From positions 1 through 9,176 of the forward strand of contig NZ_CDSC02000386.1 in NCBI RefSeq assembly GCF_001298715.1: a DNA stretch of 9,176 nucleotides, given 5' to 3'. The notes under the pieces are model-generated. The model was not told the origin of the DNA. It searched no databases and saw nothing but the letters and a program-made list of their open reading frames with translations. Within the stretch, counting starts at the first letter, position 1, and the number at the start of each line of letters is the position of its first letter. The position numbers and the translations under genes were made by a program. Source of the stretch: Bathymodiolus azoricus thioautotrophic gill symbiont. Its GTDB lineage: Bacteria; Pseudomonadota; Gammaproteobacteria; PS1; Pseudothioglobaceae. This document shows, piece by piece, positions 1 to 8,101 of the stretch.

Positions 1-46
1 TTGAATGTGAATTAGTATTCGCATTCACGTGGTAGTTCTGCTGCAT
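1..46 (-). CDS. 5' end of an unidentified gene, cut by the window edge
   Basis: An ATG at 46-44 on the minus strand opens a frame with no stop to the window edge, giving only 15 codons (MQQNYHVNANTNSHS). A good Shine-Dalgarno, GGAGA at 55-51, sits 4 bases upstream and closely matches the one before prk (GGAGA preceded by ACG or AACG), which is the main reason to believe the start. A promoter-like pair lies just upstream (64-93). The product cannot be named from 15 residues. The pattern H-x-N-A-x-T loosely resembles the amino terminus of IS481-type integrases (often H-K-N-A-R-T-T), so a transposase is one possibility, but this is a weak guess from memory. Codons 7 to 15 fold into a strong hairpin (2-27). 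It is the next minus-strand gene after prk but has its own signals, so it is probably a separate transcript. Confidence 0.5.
   Translation of the reverse strand, partial: MQQNYHVNANTNSHS
2..27. repeat. Short hairpin (11-bp stem, 4-base loop)
   Basis: Bases 2-12 pair with 17-27 with a single G-T wobble, leaving a TAGT loop at 13-16. It lies inside the first codons of the truncated minus-strand gene. No T-run follows on either strand within the window, so it is not an obvious terminator. It could slow or regulate translation, or be a chance or element-associated dyad. Confidence 0.5.
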
Positions 47-63
47 GTCTTCTCCGTTTTTAT

Positions 64-93
64 AGTGTAAAAAAAGTTGATATGTTACGGCAA
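64..93 (-). promoter_or_regulatory. Putative sigma-70 promoter for the left-edge gene
   Basis: On the minus strand, TTGCCG at 93-88 and TACACT at 69-64 are separated by 18 bases. This would start transcription near 57, leaving about 11 bases before the ATG at 46 and just enclosing the GGAGA site. Both hexamers are imperfect and the region is A+T rich, so this is a prediction by pattern only. Confidence 0.4.
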
Positions 94-116
94 CTACCAC
101 CCTAATTTAGGGGGAG

Positions 117-176
117 TTTAAGGGTTTGAATTTTTAGTTTTTTAGCTTTTTGAAGGCAAAAATTCAAACCCTTAAA
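117..176. repeat. Perfect 19-bp inverted repeat with 22-base loop
   Basis: Bases 117-135 (TTTAAGGGTTTGAATTTTT) are exactly complementary to 158-176. The loop at 136-157 is T-rich on the plus strand. It lies 92 bases past the prk stop and about 70 bases before the left-edge gene's ATG, so it could end the gyrB-prk transcript. It is not a canonical intrinsic terminator, because neither strand shows a T-run after the outer 3' arm. Other readings are a mobile-element end, a small MITE-like remnant or an mRNA 3'-end stabilising stem. The symmetry is certain; the role is not known. Confidence 0.75.
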
Positions 177-268
177 ATGACGATTGTGCGTGGTTTGGGA
201 ATCATTAGTTCAAATGCTCAAACTGGAACAACGTGGTGAAACTGGACATTTAACCATTATAGATTTAA

Positions 269-1156
269 TTACTTATTACCAATCAAATCATGAATAATTG
301 GGTATAAAATAATTTCCATCGCTAAACCCATCTTATTACCTGGCACTACAATCGTATTGCGTCTAGACATAAATGAACCTTCAATCATACTTTTAACAGT
401 AGGAAAATCAACCGGTGTTTTGTTTAAATCTTTAAAACGAATCACCACAAGAGACTCGTCTGGCGTAGGAATATCACGGGTAATAAAAGGATTAGAAGTA
501 TCTACAGTGGCAATGCGTTGAAAGTTGATATCTGTTTGAGAAAATTGCGGTGTGATGTAATTGATATAATCAGGCATTCTACGCAAAATTGTATCAACAG
601 TGTCTTCTGCTGAATAGCCACGCTCAGCATTATCACGGCTAATCTTTTGAATCCATTCAAGATTAACGCTTGGGACAACACCAATTTTTAGGTCTCCGTA
701 TTGTGCCATATCAATGCCATCAGCAACAACTGCACCATGTAGACCTTCATAGAATAATAAATCTGTACCAGCACCAACTTTTTCCCAAGGAGTGAATTCA
801 CCAGGATTAAGATTTGAATTTAGTCTTGCATTATGCTCAACAGCCTCTTCATCAGAGTGAATATAATAGCGACGATCACATTGACCTGTTGCGCCATAGT
901 CTTTAAAGGTTTTCTCAATCTTATCAAACTCATTTGCATCTGGACCGAAGTGCGATAAGTTCTTATTACCTTCTGCTTCTGCTACTGCTACTGCTTTTTT
1001 CATTGCAACGCGGTCATACTTATGGTAACTGTCGCCTTCAACGATTAATGGCGTAATACCTTCTTTGTTAAAAATGTGCTCAAATGCACGCTTTACAAAA
1101 GTTGTACCAGCACCTGATGAGCCGGTTACTACTACTACAGGATTTTTTTTTGACAT
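269..1156 (-). CDS. prk: Phosphoribulokinase (class I, proteobacterial type)
   Basis: This 295-residue enzyme phosphorylates ribulose 5-phosphate with ATP to give ribulose 1,5-bisphosphate, the CO2 acceptor of RuBisCO, in the cytoplasm. The P-loop GSSGAGTT is at residues 12-19. The motif GDSYHKYDR at 41-49 places Asp42, His45 and Arg49 exactly where the well-studied Rhodobacter sphaeroides enzyme has its catalytic base and sugar-phosphate ligands. LLFYEGLHG at 133-141 is the Walker-B-like segment with Glu137. Length matches the bacterial octameric class. The ATG is preceded by GGAGA (1166-1162) at 5-base spacing. The gene begins 12 bp after gyrB on the same strand, with no room for a separate promoter, so it is very likely co-transcribed with gyrB. 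No RuBisCO gene is in the window. Residues 54-62 (KAVAVAEAE) are encoded by a short tandem hexamer run. Confidence 0.96.
   Translation of the reverse strand: MSKKNPVVVVTGSSGAGTTFVKRAFEHIFNKEGITPLIVEGDSYHKYDRVAMKKAVAVAEAEGNKNLSHFGPDANEFDKIEKTFKDYGATGQCDRRYYIHSDEEAVEHNARLNSNLNPGEFTPWEKVGAGTDLLFYEGLHGAVVADGIDMAQYGDLKIGVVPSVNLEWIQKISRDNAERGYSAEDTVDTILRRMPDYINYITPQFSQTDINFQRIATVDTSNPFITRDIPTPDESLVVIRFKDLNKTPVDFPTVKSMIEGSFMSRRNTIVVPGNKMGLAMEIILYPIIHDLIGNK
973..996. repeat. Four tandem CTGCTW hexamers inside prk
   Basis: Four consecutive six-base units (CTGCTT, CTGCTA, CTGCTA, CTGCTT on the plus strand) encode the alternating Ala-Val/Ala-Glu stretch at about residues 55-62 of phosphoribulokinase. 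The unit length is a multiple of three, so changes in copy number would keep the frame. Confidence 0.7.
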
Positions 1157-1161
1157 ATATT

Positions 1162-1166
1162 TCTCC
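1162..1166 (-). promoter_or_regulatory. Ribosome binding site of prk
   Basis: GGAGA on the minus strand ends 5 bases before the prk ATG and lies inside the 12-bp gyrB-prk gap. It is clearly stronger than the site in front of any of the replication genes here, which suggests prk translation is set independently of gyrB. Confidence 0.8.
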
Positions 1167-1168
1167 GT

Positions 1169-3631
<2,463 letters not shown>

Positions 3632-3645
3632 TTGGCTGTGTTTTT

Positions 3646-3670
3646 ATTTAAACCATTGTGTGGTTTGAAT
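3646..3670. repeat. Stem-loop between recF and gyrB
   Basis: Bases 3646-3655 pair with 3661-3670 (10 bp, one G-T wobble) around a 5-base loop. It lies about 28 bases after the recF stop. On the minus strand it is followed by A-rich rather than T-rich sequence, so it is not a typical intrinsic terminator, though it may define the 3' end of the dnaA-dnaN-recF message. Confidence 0.45.
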
Positions 3671-3698
3671 GTGTTGATTTAAAAGGAATATACTAAAA

Positions 3699-4787
3699 TC
3701 AGTCGCTTTGTTTAATCTCACCATTTTTAATTTGAAATATCATAGGATTGATTTGATTAATTGTAGATAAATTATGACTAATATCGGTTATAAAAGTTTG
3801 CATTTTTAAGGATTTTAAATAATGCAAAATACTGTTAATTTTTTCTTCATCTAATTCAGATGATAAATCATCAATTAGGACGATAGGTTTTATCTTAAGG
3901 TTGGATAATAAAACAACTTGGGTTAGCCAAAAAATAATAGACAAAGTTTTTTGTTCGCCCCTTGAAAGAAAGCATTCACTTTTATCATTAAAAGAAAAAT
4001 CAATATTAGCCTTATGGGGGCCATAATTTAAATGCTTAACACGCAATAAAAAAGATTTATTTTTATTTAAATATTGATAAATACTTTGTTCATCAGTTTC
4101 ATTAACTTCTTTTAGCCAACCAGAAGAAAACTGGTAATTAAATTCACCTAATGAATCCATTAACGACTCTAGTTCTTTAGTTTGGTTAGATAATGAAATT
4201 TGTTTAAGTTGTTGTAAATAATCCAAACGATTCTTACTGATAACAGCAGCAGTTTTTGCCAGTTCTAAAAACCAGAAATCCAACTCATTGATTTGATTGT
4301 TAGCCAATAAAGTATTAATATTTTTTAGTATCTTATGATAGTTTTTAAAGACTTTAGAGATTTCTGGTTTCACGTGAAACACTCCCCAATCTAAATAAGA
4401 GCGCTTGTTTTTAGGCGTACCATTTACAATAAATCCTTTATCTGGAGTGATAATTTGAATGGGTAATATTTGACTTAATTGTGAAGTGTTGGTAATCCTT
4501 TGTTGATTAATACTAATGGTATTTTTGATTTTTGATTTTTCAAGTTTTATTCTATTGTCATCAATTTCTGCATCCAATTGAAACTTATCAGTATCAAAAT
4601 TAATAACCTCTTTAATGGTTTTTGTTTTAAAAGAACGATTGTGACCTAAATAATAGATTGCTTCTATTAGATTGGTTTTTCCTTGCGCATTACCCCCGAT
4701 AAACAAATTAATATTTTCACAAGGTGTAATATATTGAGCAGTTAGATTACGAAATTGATGGATAGATAATTTATTGATAATAGCCAC
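3699..4787 (-). CDS. recF: DNA replication and repair protein RecF
   Basis: RecF is an SMC-like ABC ATPase that, with RecO and RecR, loads RecA at single-strand gaps. The 362 residues are close to the E. coli length of 357. The Walker A motif GGNAQGKT is at residues 31-38, the ABC signature appears as LSRGEQKTLS, and Walker B with the D-loop as PIVLIDDLSSELD in the carboxyl third. The start is a GTG at 4787; the only upstream in-frame codons before a stop at 4799-4797 are ATT, TTT and GTC. The GTG gives the usual short strand leading to the QFRNL motif. No Shine-Dalgarno is visible. It follows dnaN after 22 bp and is probably co-transcribed. An intact recF argues against an extreme symbiont genome that has lost recombination genes. 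Confidence 0.97.
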   Translation of the reverse strand: MAIINKLSIHQFRNLTAQYITPCENINLFIGGNAQGKTNLIEAIYYLGHNRSFKTKTIKEVINFDTDKFQLDAEIDDNRIKLEKSKIKNTISINQQRITNTSQLSQILPIQIITPDKGFIVNGTPKNKRSYLDWGVFHVKPEISKVFKNYHKILKNINTLLANNQINELDFWFLELAKTAAVISKNRLDYLQQLKQISLSNQTKELESLMDSLGEFNYQFSSGWLKEVNETDEQSIYQYLNKNKSFLLRVKHLNYGPHKANIDFSFNDKSECFLSRGEQKTLSIIFWLTQVVLLSNLKIKPIVLIDDLSSELDEEKINSILHYLKSLKMQTFITDISHNLSTINQINPMIFQIKNGEIKQSD

Positions 4788-4809
4788 AATAAAGACTTAA
4801 ATCAATAAA

Positions 4810-5913
4810 TTAGATTTTCATTGGCATAACAACATATTGATAACTTTCATCATCAATACTGCTTAATAGGCAAGATTGAGAGTTTTCACTAGGTAAAACC
4901 ATATTAATTTCGTCAGTGGTTAGAATTTCTAGAACACTCATTAAATAATTAATATTAAAAGCAATATCTGTTTCTTTGTTGAAATTTTTAACATCAACTT
5001 TGGCTTTAGCTTGACCTCGTTCTGAATGAGAAAATATATTAATTTGATTGTCTTTAAATGCTAATTTAACTCCTTTGGTTCGTTCCTCAACAAAAATTGA
5101 AGTTTGTTGTAGATTATCTAAAAATTCTTGACGATTAATAATCGCTGTATTTTCATAGTTGGTTGGGATTACTTGTGCATAATTAGGAAAATTACCATCA
5201 ATTAAACGACTCACCACAGTTGCACCATCAGTTTTTAAATGGAAGTAATTTTCTGAAAGATGTATATCAATATTTTCATCGCCATCATGTTCTAAAATTT
5301 TGTTTAGTTCTGATACTGCTTTTCTTGGTAGGATAACGGTTTTTTTACTGGTTAGATTGTTATTTTGTTTAATTTCACCAATTGATAGACGATGGCCATC
5401 TGTTGCCACTACGATAATATTGTCTTTATTTACTTCAAAATATAAACCATTTAGATAAGCACGAATATCTTGGTTACCCATTGAGAAGGATGTCTTTTTA
5501 ATAAGATCTTTTAAAACAGTACGATTGATATTAACTGTTTCACTATCAATGATTTTTGGTGATTCTGGAAAATCTTGTGTATTGAAAGTATTAAGTTCAA
5601 ATGAATTATTATTGGTTTTCATGTAAATTTTAGATTTTTCAATAATAAATTCAATAACTGTGTCTTCTTTTAATTTACGAATAATATCAATCAAATCTTT
5701 TGCGTAAATTGTAAAACTAACTTCTTCTTGGGACTGAATTTTTTTTGATGCGTGGAGCTCAATTTCCATATCAGTGGTGGTTAAAGTTAGTTCGCCATTT
5801 TTTAATTGAATTAGCACATGTGAGAGAATAGGTAATGTTGGTTTATTTTCAACAACACCAATGACTGTTTGTAAAGGTTCCAGTAATTCGTCTACTGTAA
5901 GTTGTATATTCAT
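4810..5913 (-). CDS. dnaN: DNA polymerase III beta subunit (sliding clamp)
   Basis: The beta clamp is a homodimeric ring that tethers DNA polymerase III and other partners to DNA. The 367 residues match E. coli (366). Three clamp folds of about 120 residues each can be followed; recognisable segments include PTLPILSHVL near residues 26-35, DGHRLS in the middle domain and the carboxyl-terminal YQYVVMPMKI, equivalent to the family's MPMRL end that helps form the binding pocket for partner proteins. The ATG at 5913 gives the standard amino terminus (MNIQL). No convincing Shine-Dalgarno precedes it. It lies between the dnaA-dnaN intergenic region (213 bp) and recF (22 bp). No truncation or oddity is seen. 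Confidence 0.98.
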   Translation of the reverse strand: MNIQLTVDELLEPLQTVIGVVENKPTLPILSHVLIQLKNGELTLTTTDMEIELHASKKIQSQEEVSFTIYAKDLIDIIRKLKEDTVIEFIIEKSKIYMKTNNNSFELNTFNTQDFPESPKIIDSETVNINRTVLKDLIKKTSFSMGNQDIRAYLNGLYFEVNKDNIIVVATDGHRLSIGEIKQNNNLTSKKTVILPRKAVSELNKILEHDGDENIDIHLSENYFHLKTDGATVVSRLIDGNFPNYAQVIPTNYENTAIINRQEFLDNLQQTSIFVEERTKGVKLAFKDNQINIFSHSERGQAKAKVDVKNFNKETDIAFNINYLMSVLEILTTDEINMVLPSENSQSCLLSSIDDESYQYVVMPMKI

Positions 5914-6000
5914 AAGTAATTTTCTTAATTAAATAGTAGTATTATTATTAGAGGTGTATTTCTTTGTTGAAAACATGGTAATTTCTTTTAAAAACAATAA

Positions 6001-6083
6001 ATTAAGTTGTTGATAATTTAGTAGTTATTTTATGTAAAAACTCAGAGTTATGTTTACAATATGTAATATTTTATTAAGTTGTT
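6001..6083. repeat. Direct repeat of an 11-mer (6001-6011 and 6073-6083)
   Basis: ATTAAGTTGTT occurs twice in the same orientation, 72 bp start to start. The first copy runs into the inverted near-DnaA box at 6008-6016 and the second lies 5 bp before the one at 6088-6096. They may be iterated origin elements, or chance in A+T-rich DNA. Confidence 0.45.
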
Positions 6084-6114
6084 AAAATTATCAACAGTTA
6101 GTTGGAAAAGTTAT

Positions 6115-6123
6115 TGTGGATAA
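6115..6123 (-). promoter_or_regulatory. Perfect DnaA box
   Basis: The minus strand reads TTATCCACA, the consensus high-affinity DnaA binding site, 3 bases after the dnaA stop codon. I saw no second perfect copy in the window. It may act in origin recognition or in DnaA control of dnaN expression. Confidence 0.7.
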
Positions 6124-6126
6124 TGT

Positions 6127-7419
6127 TTATAAGTTGGCTAATTTTAATTTAATTACTTCATAATTACTTTTTGTTTCAGTCTCTTCAGCCTTTAATTTAA
6201 TTTTTTTAATAGCATGTAAAACTGTGGAATGGTCTCGATTTCCAAAATGTTTTCCAATGTTTGCTAATGATAAATTTGTAAGCTCGTGTGCTATAAAAAT
6301 TGCCACTTGTCGCGCTAAAACAGTATGTTGTTTTCGACTTTTTGAGCTTAGATCTGATATAGTAATGCCGTAGTGTTTGGCAACCTCTTTTTGTATATCG
6401 TTAATATCAACATCCACAGCTTGTGGTTTAATTAAATCCCCTAGCGCGGTATCGATAATCTCTTTGGTAATGATAAGATTGGGTAGTTTAGAAAAATCAA
6501 TGAATGCTTTAAGTTTTAATAATGCACCTTCTAAATCTCGTACATTTGAATCTATATTACCTGCAATATAAAGCGCCATATCTTCGGTAAGTTCAATATT
6601 GATTTTTTCGTTATGTGCCTTTTTGAGTAAAATAGCAGCACGCATTTCTAATTCCGGTGGTTTTAAAAGTAGGTTTAAACCTTGGGAAAACCTTGTTTTT
6701 AAGCGCTCCTCTAAAGACTTAATATTTTTTGGTGGCTGGTCACAAGTGAATATAATTTGTTTTTTTGTATTAAATAAAAAATTAAAAATATGAAAAAATT
6801 CTTCTTGAGATTTTTCCTTACCAGCAATTAAGTGAATATCATCTACCAACAATAAGTCAGCAGATTGGTAATAAGACTTAATATCTTCAATGGTATTGTG
6901 GCGAAGACTGGTGGTAATGTTTCTAACAAAATCCATCAACGGCATATAAATAATTTTGGCTTTAGGTTTTTTTTCTTTTACTAGATGTCCTGCAGCTTGC
7001 ATTAAATGTGTTTTTCCTAACCCTGAGCTACCATAAACAATACAAGGGTTGTAAGGAGAATTTTTAAGGTTTTCCGCGATTTGTTGAATGGCGCCGTAGG
7101 CTATTTGATTGGCATTACCTAAAACCAAATTTTCAAAAGTATAGTCATCTAGAAGGGGTGTTGTATGTTGCTTTTTTGCCTGTGGCTGAGCCACAACTCC
7201 AATCAAAATCTTCAGACTTTTATCGTGCTGCGCAATAGCAGTTTTAATTTTTTGTTTTAGGTTTTTTTTAAGATACATTACCGCTGAATCGTTAGGCGCC
7301 AATATTGTTAAAGTGCCGTTTTTTTCTTGTGTTTTTAATGGTTTAATCCAGACACTGAATTGCCCGACTGGCACAGTATCTTTTAAGGTTTCTAAACATT
7401 TTTTCCAAGTTTTTGACAT
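6127..7419 (-). CDS. dnaA: Chromosomal replication initiator DnaA
   Basis: DnaA binds origin boxes, forms an ATP-dependent filament and opens the duplex. Starting at ATG 7419 gives 430 residues and the typical opening MSKTWKKCLETLKD; a TTG at 7440 would add seven residues unlike the family. Neither start has a clear Shine-Dalgarno. Domain I spans about residues 1-75. Domain II is very short (about 76-90), which accounts for most of the shortfall against E. coli (467). The AAA+ core has Walker A GSSGLGKT (130-137), Walker B LLLVDDIH (190-197), the arginine finger in EERLKTRF (about 243) and sensor II RDLEGALLKL (294-303). Domain IV carries the box-binding signature IGKHFGNRDHSTVLHA (388-403). 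It probably heads the dnaA-dnaN-recF transcript, while the UPF0114 gene diverges from it. Confidence 0.98.
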   Translation of the reverse strand: MSKTWKKCLETLKDTVPVGQFSVWIKPLKTQEKNGTLTILAPNDSAVMYLKKNLKQKIKTAIAQHDKSLKILIGVVAQPQAKKQHTTPLLDDYTFENLVLGNANQIAYGAIQQIAENLKNSPYNPCIVYGSSGLGKTHLMQAAGHLVKEKKPKAKIIYMPLMDFVRNITTSLRHNTIEDIKSYYQSADLLLVDDIHLIAGKEKSQEEFFHIFNFLFNTKKQIIFTCDQPPKNIKSLEERLKTRFSQGLNLLLKPPELEMRAAILLKKAHNEKINIELTEDMALYIAGNIDSNVRDLEGALLKLKAFIDFSKLPNLIITKEIIDTALGDLIKPQAVDVDINDIQKEVAKHYGITISDLSSKSRKQHTVLARQVAIFIAHELTNLSLANIGKHFGNRDHSTVLHAIKKIKLKAEETETKSNYEVIKLKLANL

Positions 7420-7464
7420 AAGGCTTTTGAGTGAGCGCAATTAAAAGATTATTTTAGCCGTGTT

Positions 7465-7483
7465 TTTGTTTTATTAAAACAAA
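7465..7483. promoter_or_regulatory. Dyad in the dnaA divergent intergenic region
   Basis: Nine-base arms TTTGTTTTA (7465-7473) and TAAAACAAA (7475-7483) are perfectly complementary around a single T at 7474. The site sits midway between dnaA and the UPF0114 gene, just upstream of a TATACT -10 candidate (7491-7496). Its form suits a dimeric regulator's operator, but it is all A+T apart from one G-C pair per arm, so chance cannot be excluded. Confidence 0.45.
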
Positions 7484-7490
7484 TTAATGA

Positions 7491-7496
7491 TATACT
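7491..7496 (+). promoter_or_regulatory. Putative -10 element of the UPF0114 gene
   Basis: TATACT matches the consensus at five of six positions. The best upstream hexamers are poor: GTTTTA at 17-base spacing, or TTGTTT at 19. Transcription from here would start near 7503 and leave a leader of about 26 bases containing the AAGGG site. Confidence 0.4.
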
Positions 7497-7528
7497 AAAC
7501 TTTTGTCTTTTGAATTAAGGGTTGATAA

Positions 7529-8044
7529 ATGAAATTGGTTGAAAAATATTTTGAAAAGTTTTTGTGGAATTCGCGTTTTATGGTGCTTGCAGCAGTGCTT
7601 TCCTCATTGTTGTTATCGCTGGTGTTGTTTGTGATTACTGCTATTGATGTTGGTTCATTGTTTATGCATGCAGGTGAGTATTTAGGCGCAACGGCTGAGG
7701 CTAGAAAAATATTAAAAATTGAAATGGTTGCACACACGGTGGGTTCTATTGATGGATTTTTGTTGGCAACTATTTTGTTAATATTTGCGTTAGGTTTGTA
7801 TGAGCTGTTTATTAGTGATATTGATGAGGCTAAAAACAGTGACTGCTCGAAAGTATTGGAGATTAATTCGCTTGATGATTTGAAAGCGAAGCTTTCCAAA
7901 GTCATTTTAATGATTTTAGTGGTTACTTTTTTTGAGGTTTCTTTGTCAATGACTTTTACAGGTGCGCTAGATTTAGTGTATTTTTCACTTGGTATTTTAA
8001 TGGTTTCCTTGGCGCTTTATTTTGGTTCAAAATCTAAGCACTGA
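7529..8044 (+). CDS. UPF0114 (YqhA) family inner-membrane protein
   Basis: This 171-residue protein has four predicted membrane helices at about 17-40, 72-95, 124-144 and 146-166, with a charged loop at 96-122 (DIDEAKNSD...). The segment IDGFLLATILLIFALGLYELFI (split here as IDGFLLATILL, residues 74-84, then IFALGLYELFI) is the hallmark of the UPF0114/YqhA family, as is the aromatic-rich start ending in SRF. The family has no established biochemical function, so none is assigned. The ATG is supported by AAGGG (7517-7521) 7 bases upstream. It diverges from dnaA and precedes tpiA by 57 bp on the same strand, which may be chance adjacency. There is no signal peptide beyond the first helix and no catalytic motif. 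Confidence 0.85.
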   Translation: MKLVEKYFEKFLWNSRFMVLAAVLSSLLLSLVLFVITAIDVGSLFMHAGEYLGATAEARKILKIEMVAHTVGSIDGFLLATILLIFALGLYELFISDIDEAKNSDCSKVLEINSLDDLKAKLSKVILMILVVTFFEVSLSMTFTGALDLVYFSLGILMVSLALYFGSKSKH

Positions 8045-8073
8045 TTGATTTTTGTGTCTAATTAGAGTAACAT
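8045..8073 (+). promoter_or_regulatory. Putative sigma-70 promoter of tpiA-secG
   Basis: TTGATT (8045-8050) and TAACAT (8068-8073) are separated by exactly 17 bases, each matching four of six consensus positions. Initiation near 8080 would leave about 20 bases before the tpiA ATG. It begins directly after the UPF0114 stop codon. A second -10-like TATATT lies at 8085-8090 without a good -35. Confidence 0.4.
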
Positions 8074-8101
8074 TGCTCAATTTCTATATTAGATAAGTAT
8101 T

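Larger units (their letters stand above)
5914..6126. other. Candidate replication origin (oriC) between dnaA and dnaN
   Basis: This gap is strongly A+T rich and non-coding, and follows dnaA in the position where many bacterial origins lie. It holds a perfect DnaA box on the minus strand (TTATCCACA, 6123-6115) and three one-mismatch relatives: TTATCAACA at 6016-6008 (minus) and 6088-6096 (plus), and TTTTCAACA at 5973-5965 (minus). The 11-mer ATTAAGTTGTT occurs twice (6001-6011, 6073-6083). A+T runs could serve as an unwinding element. Caution: TTATCAACA also occurs by chance in gyrB (1182-1190, 1557-1565), so the near-matches carry little weight. The region must also contain any dnaN promoter. 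Confidence 0.55.

Noticed and set aside
100..112. Small palindrome CCCTAATTTAGGG as a terminator
   Set aside because: Only five to six base pairs with almost no loop and no T-run; too weak to call.
177..239. Tiny plus-strand ORF (ATG 177 to TGA 239)
   Set aside because: Twenty codons without ribosome binding site or similarity; expected by chance.
181..297. Plus-strand open frame ending at 297, including a stretch from ATG 214 that reads MLKLEQRGETGHLTIIDL and on to a TAA
   Set aside because: It is about 38 codons, overlaps the 3' end of prk on the other strand, and has no Shine-Dalgarno or recognised family. I do not support it as a gene.
7420..7440. Upstream TTG start for dnaA adding seven residues
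   Set aside because: The ATG at 7419 gives the standard DnaA amino terminus; the added residues are unlike the family and no better ribosome site precedes the TTG.
7495..7905. 136-codon minus-strand frame opposite the UPF0114 gene
   Set aside because: It is antisense to a protein with a clear family hallmark and membrane helices, and its own sequence is low-complexity Ser/Asn/Ile with no recognised motif.
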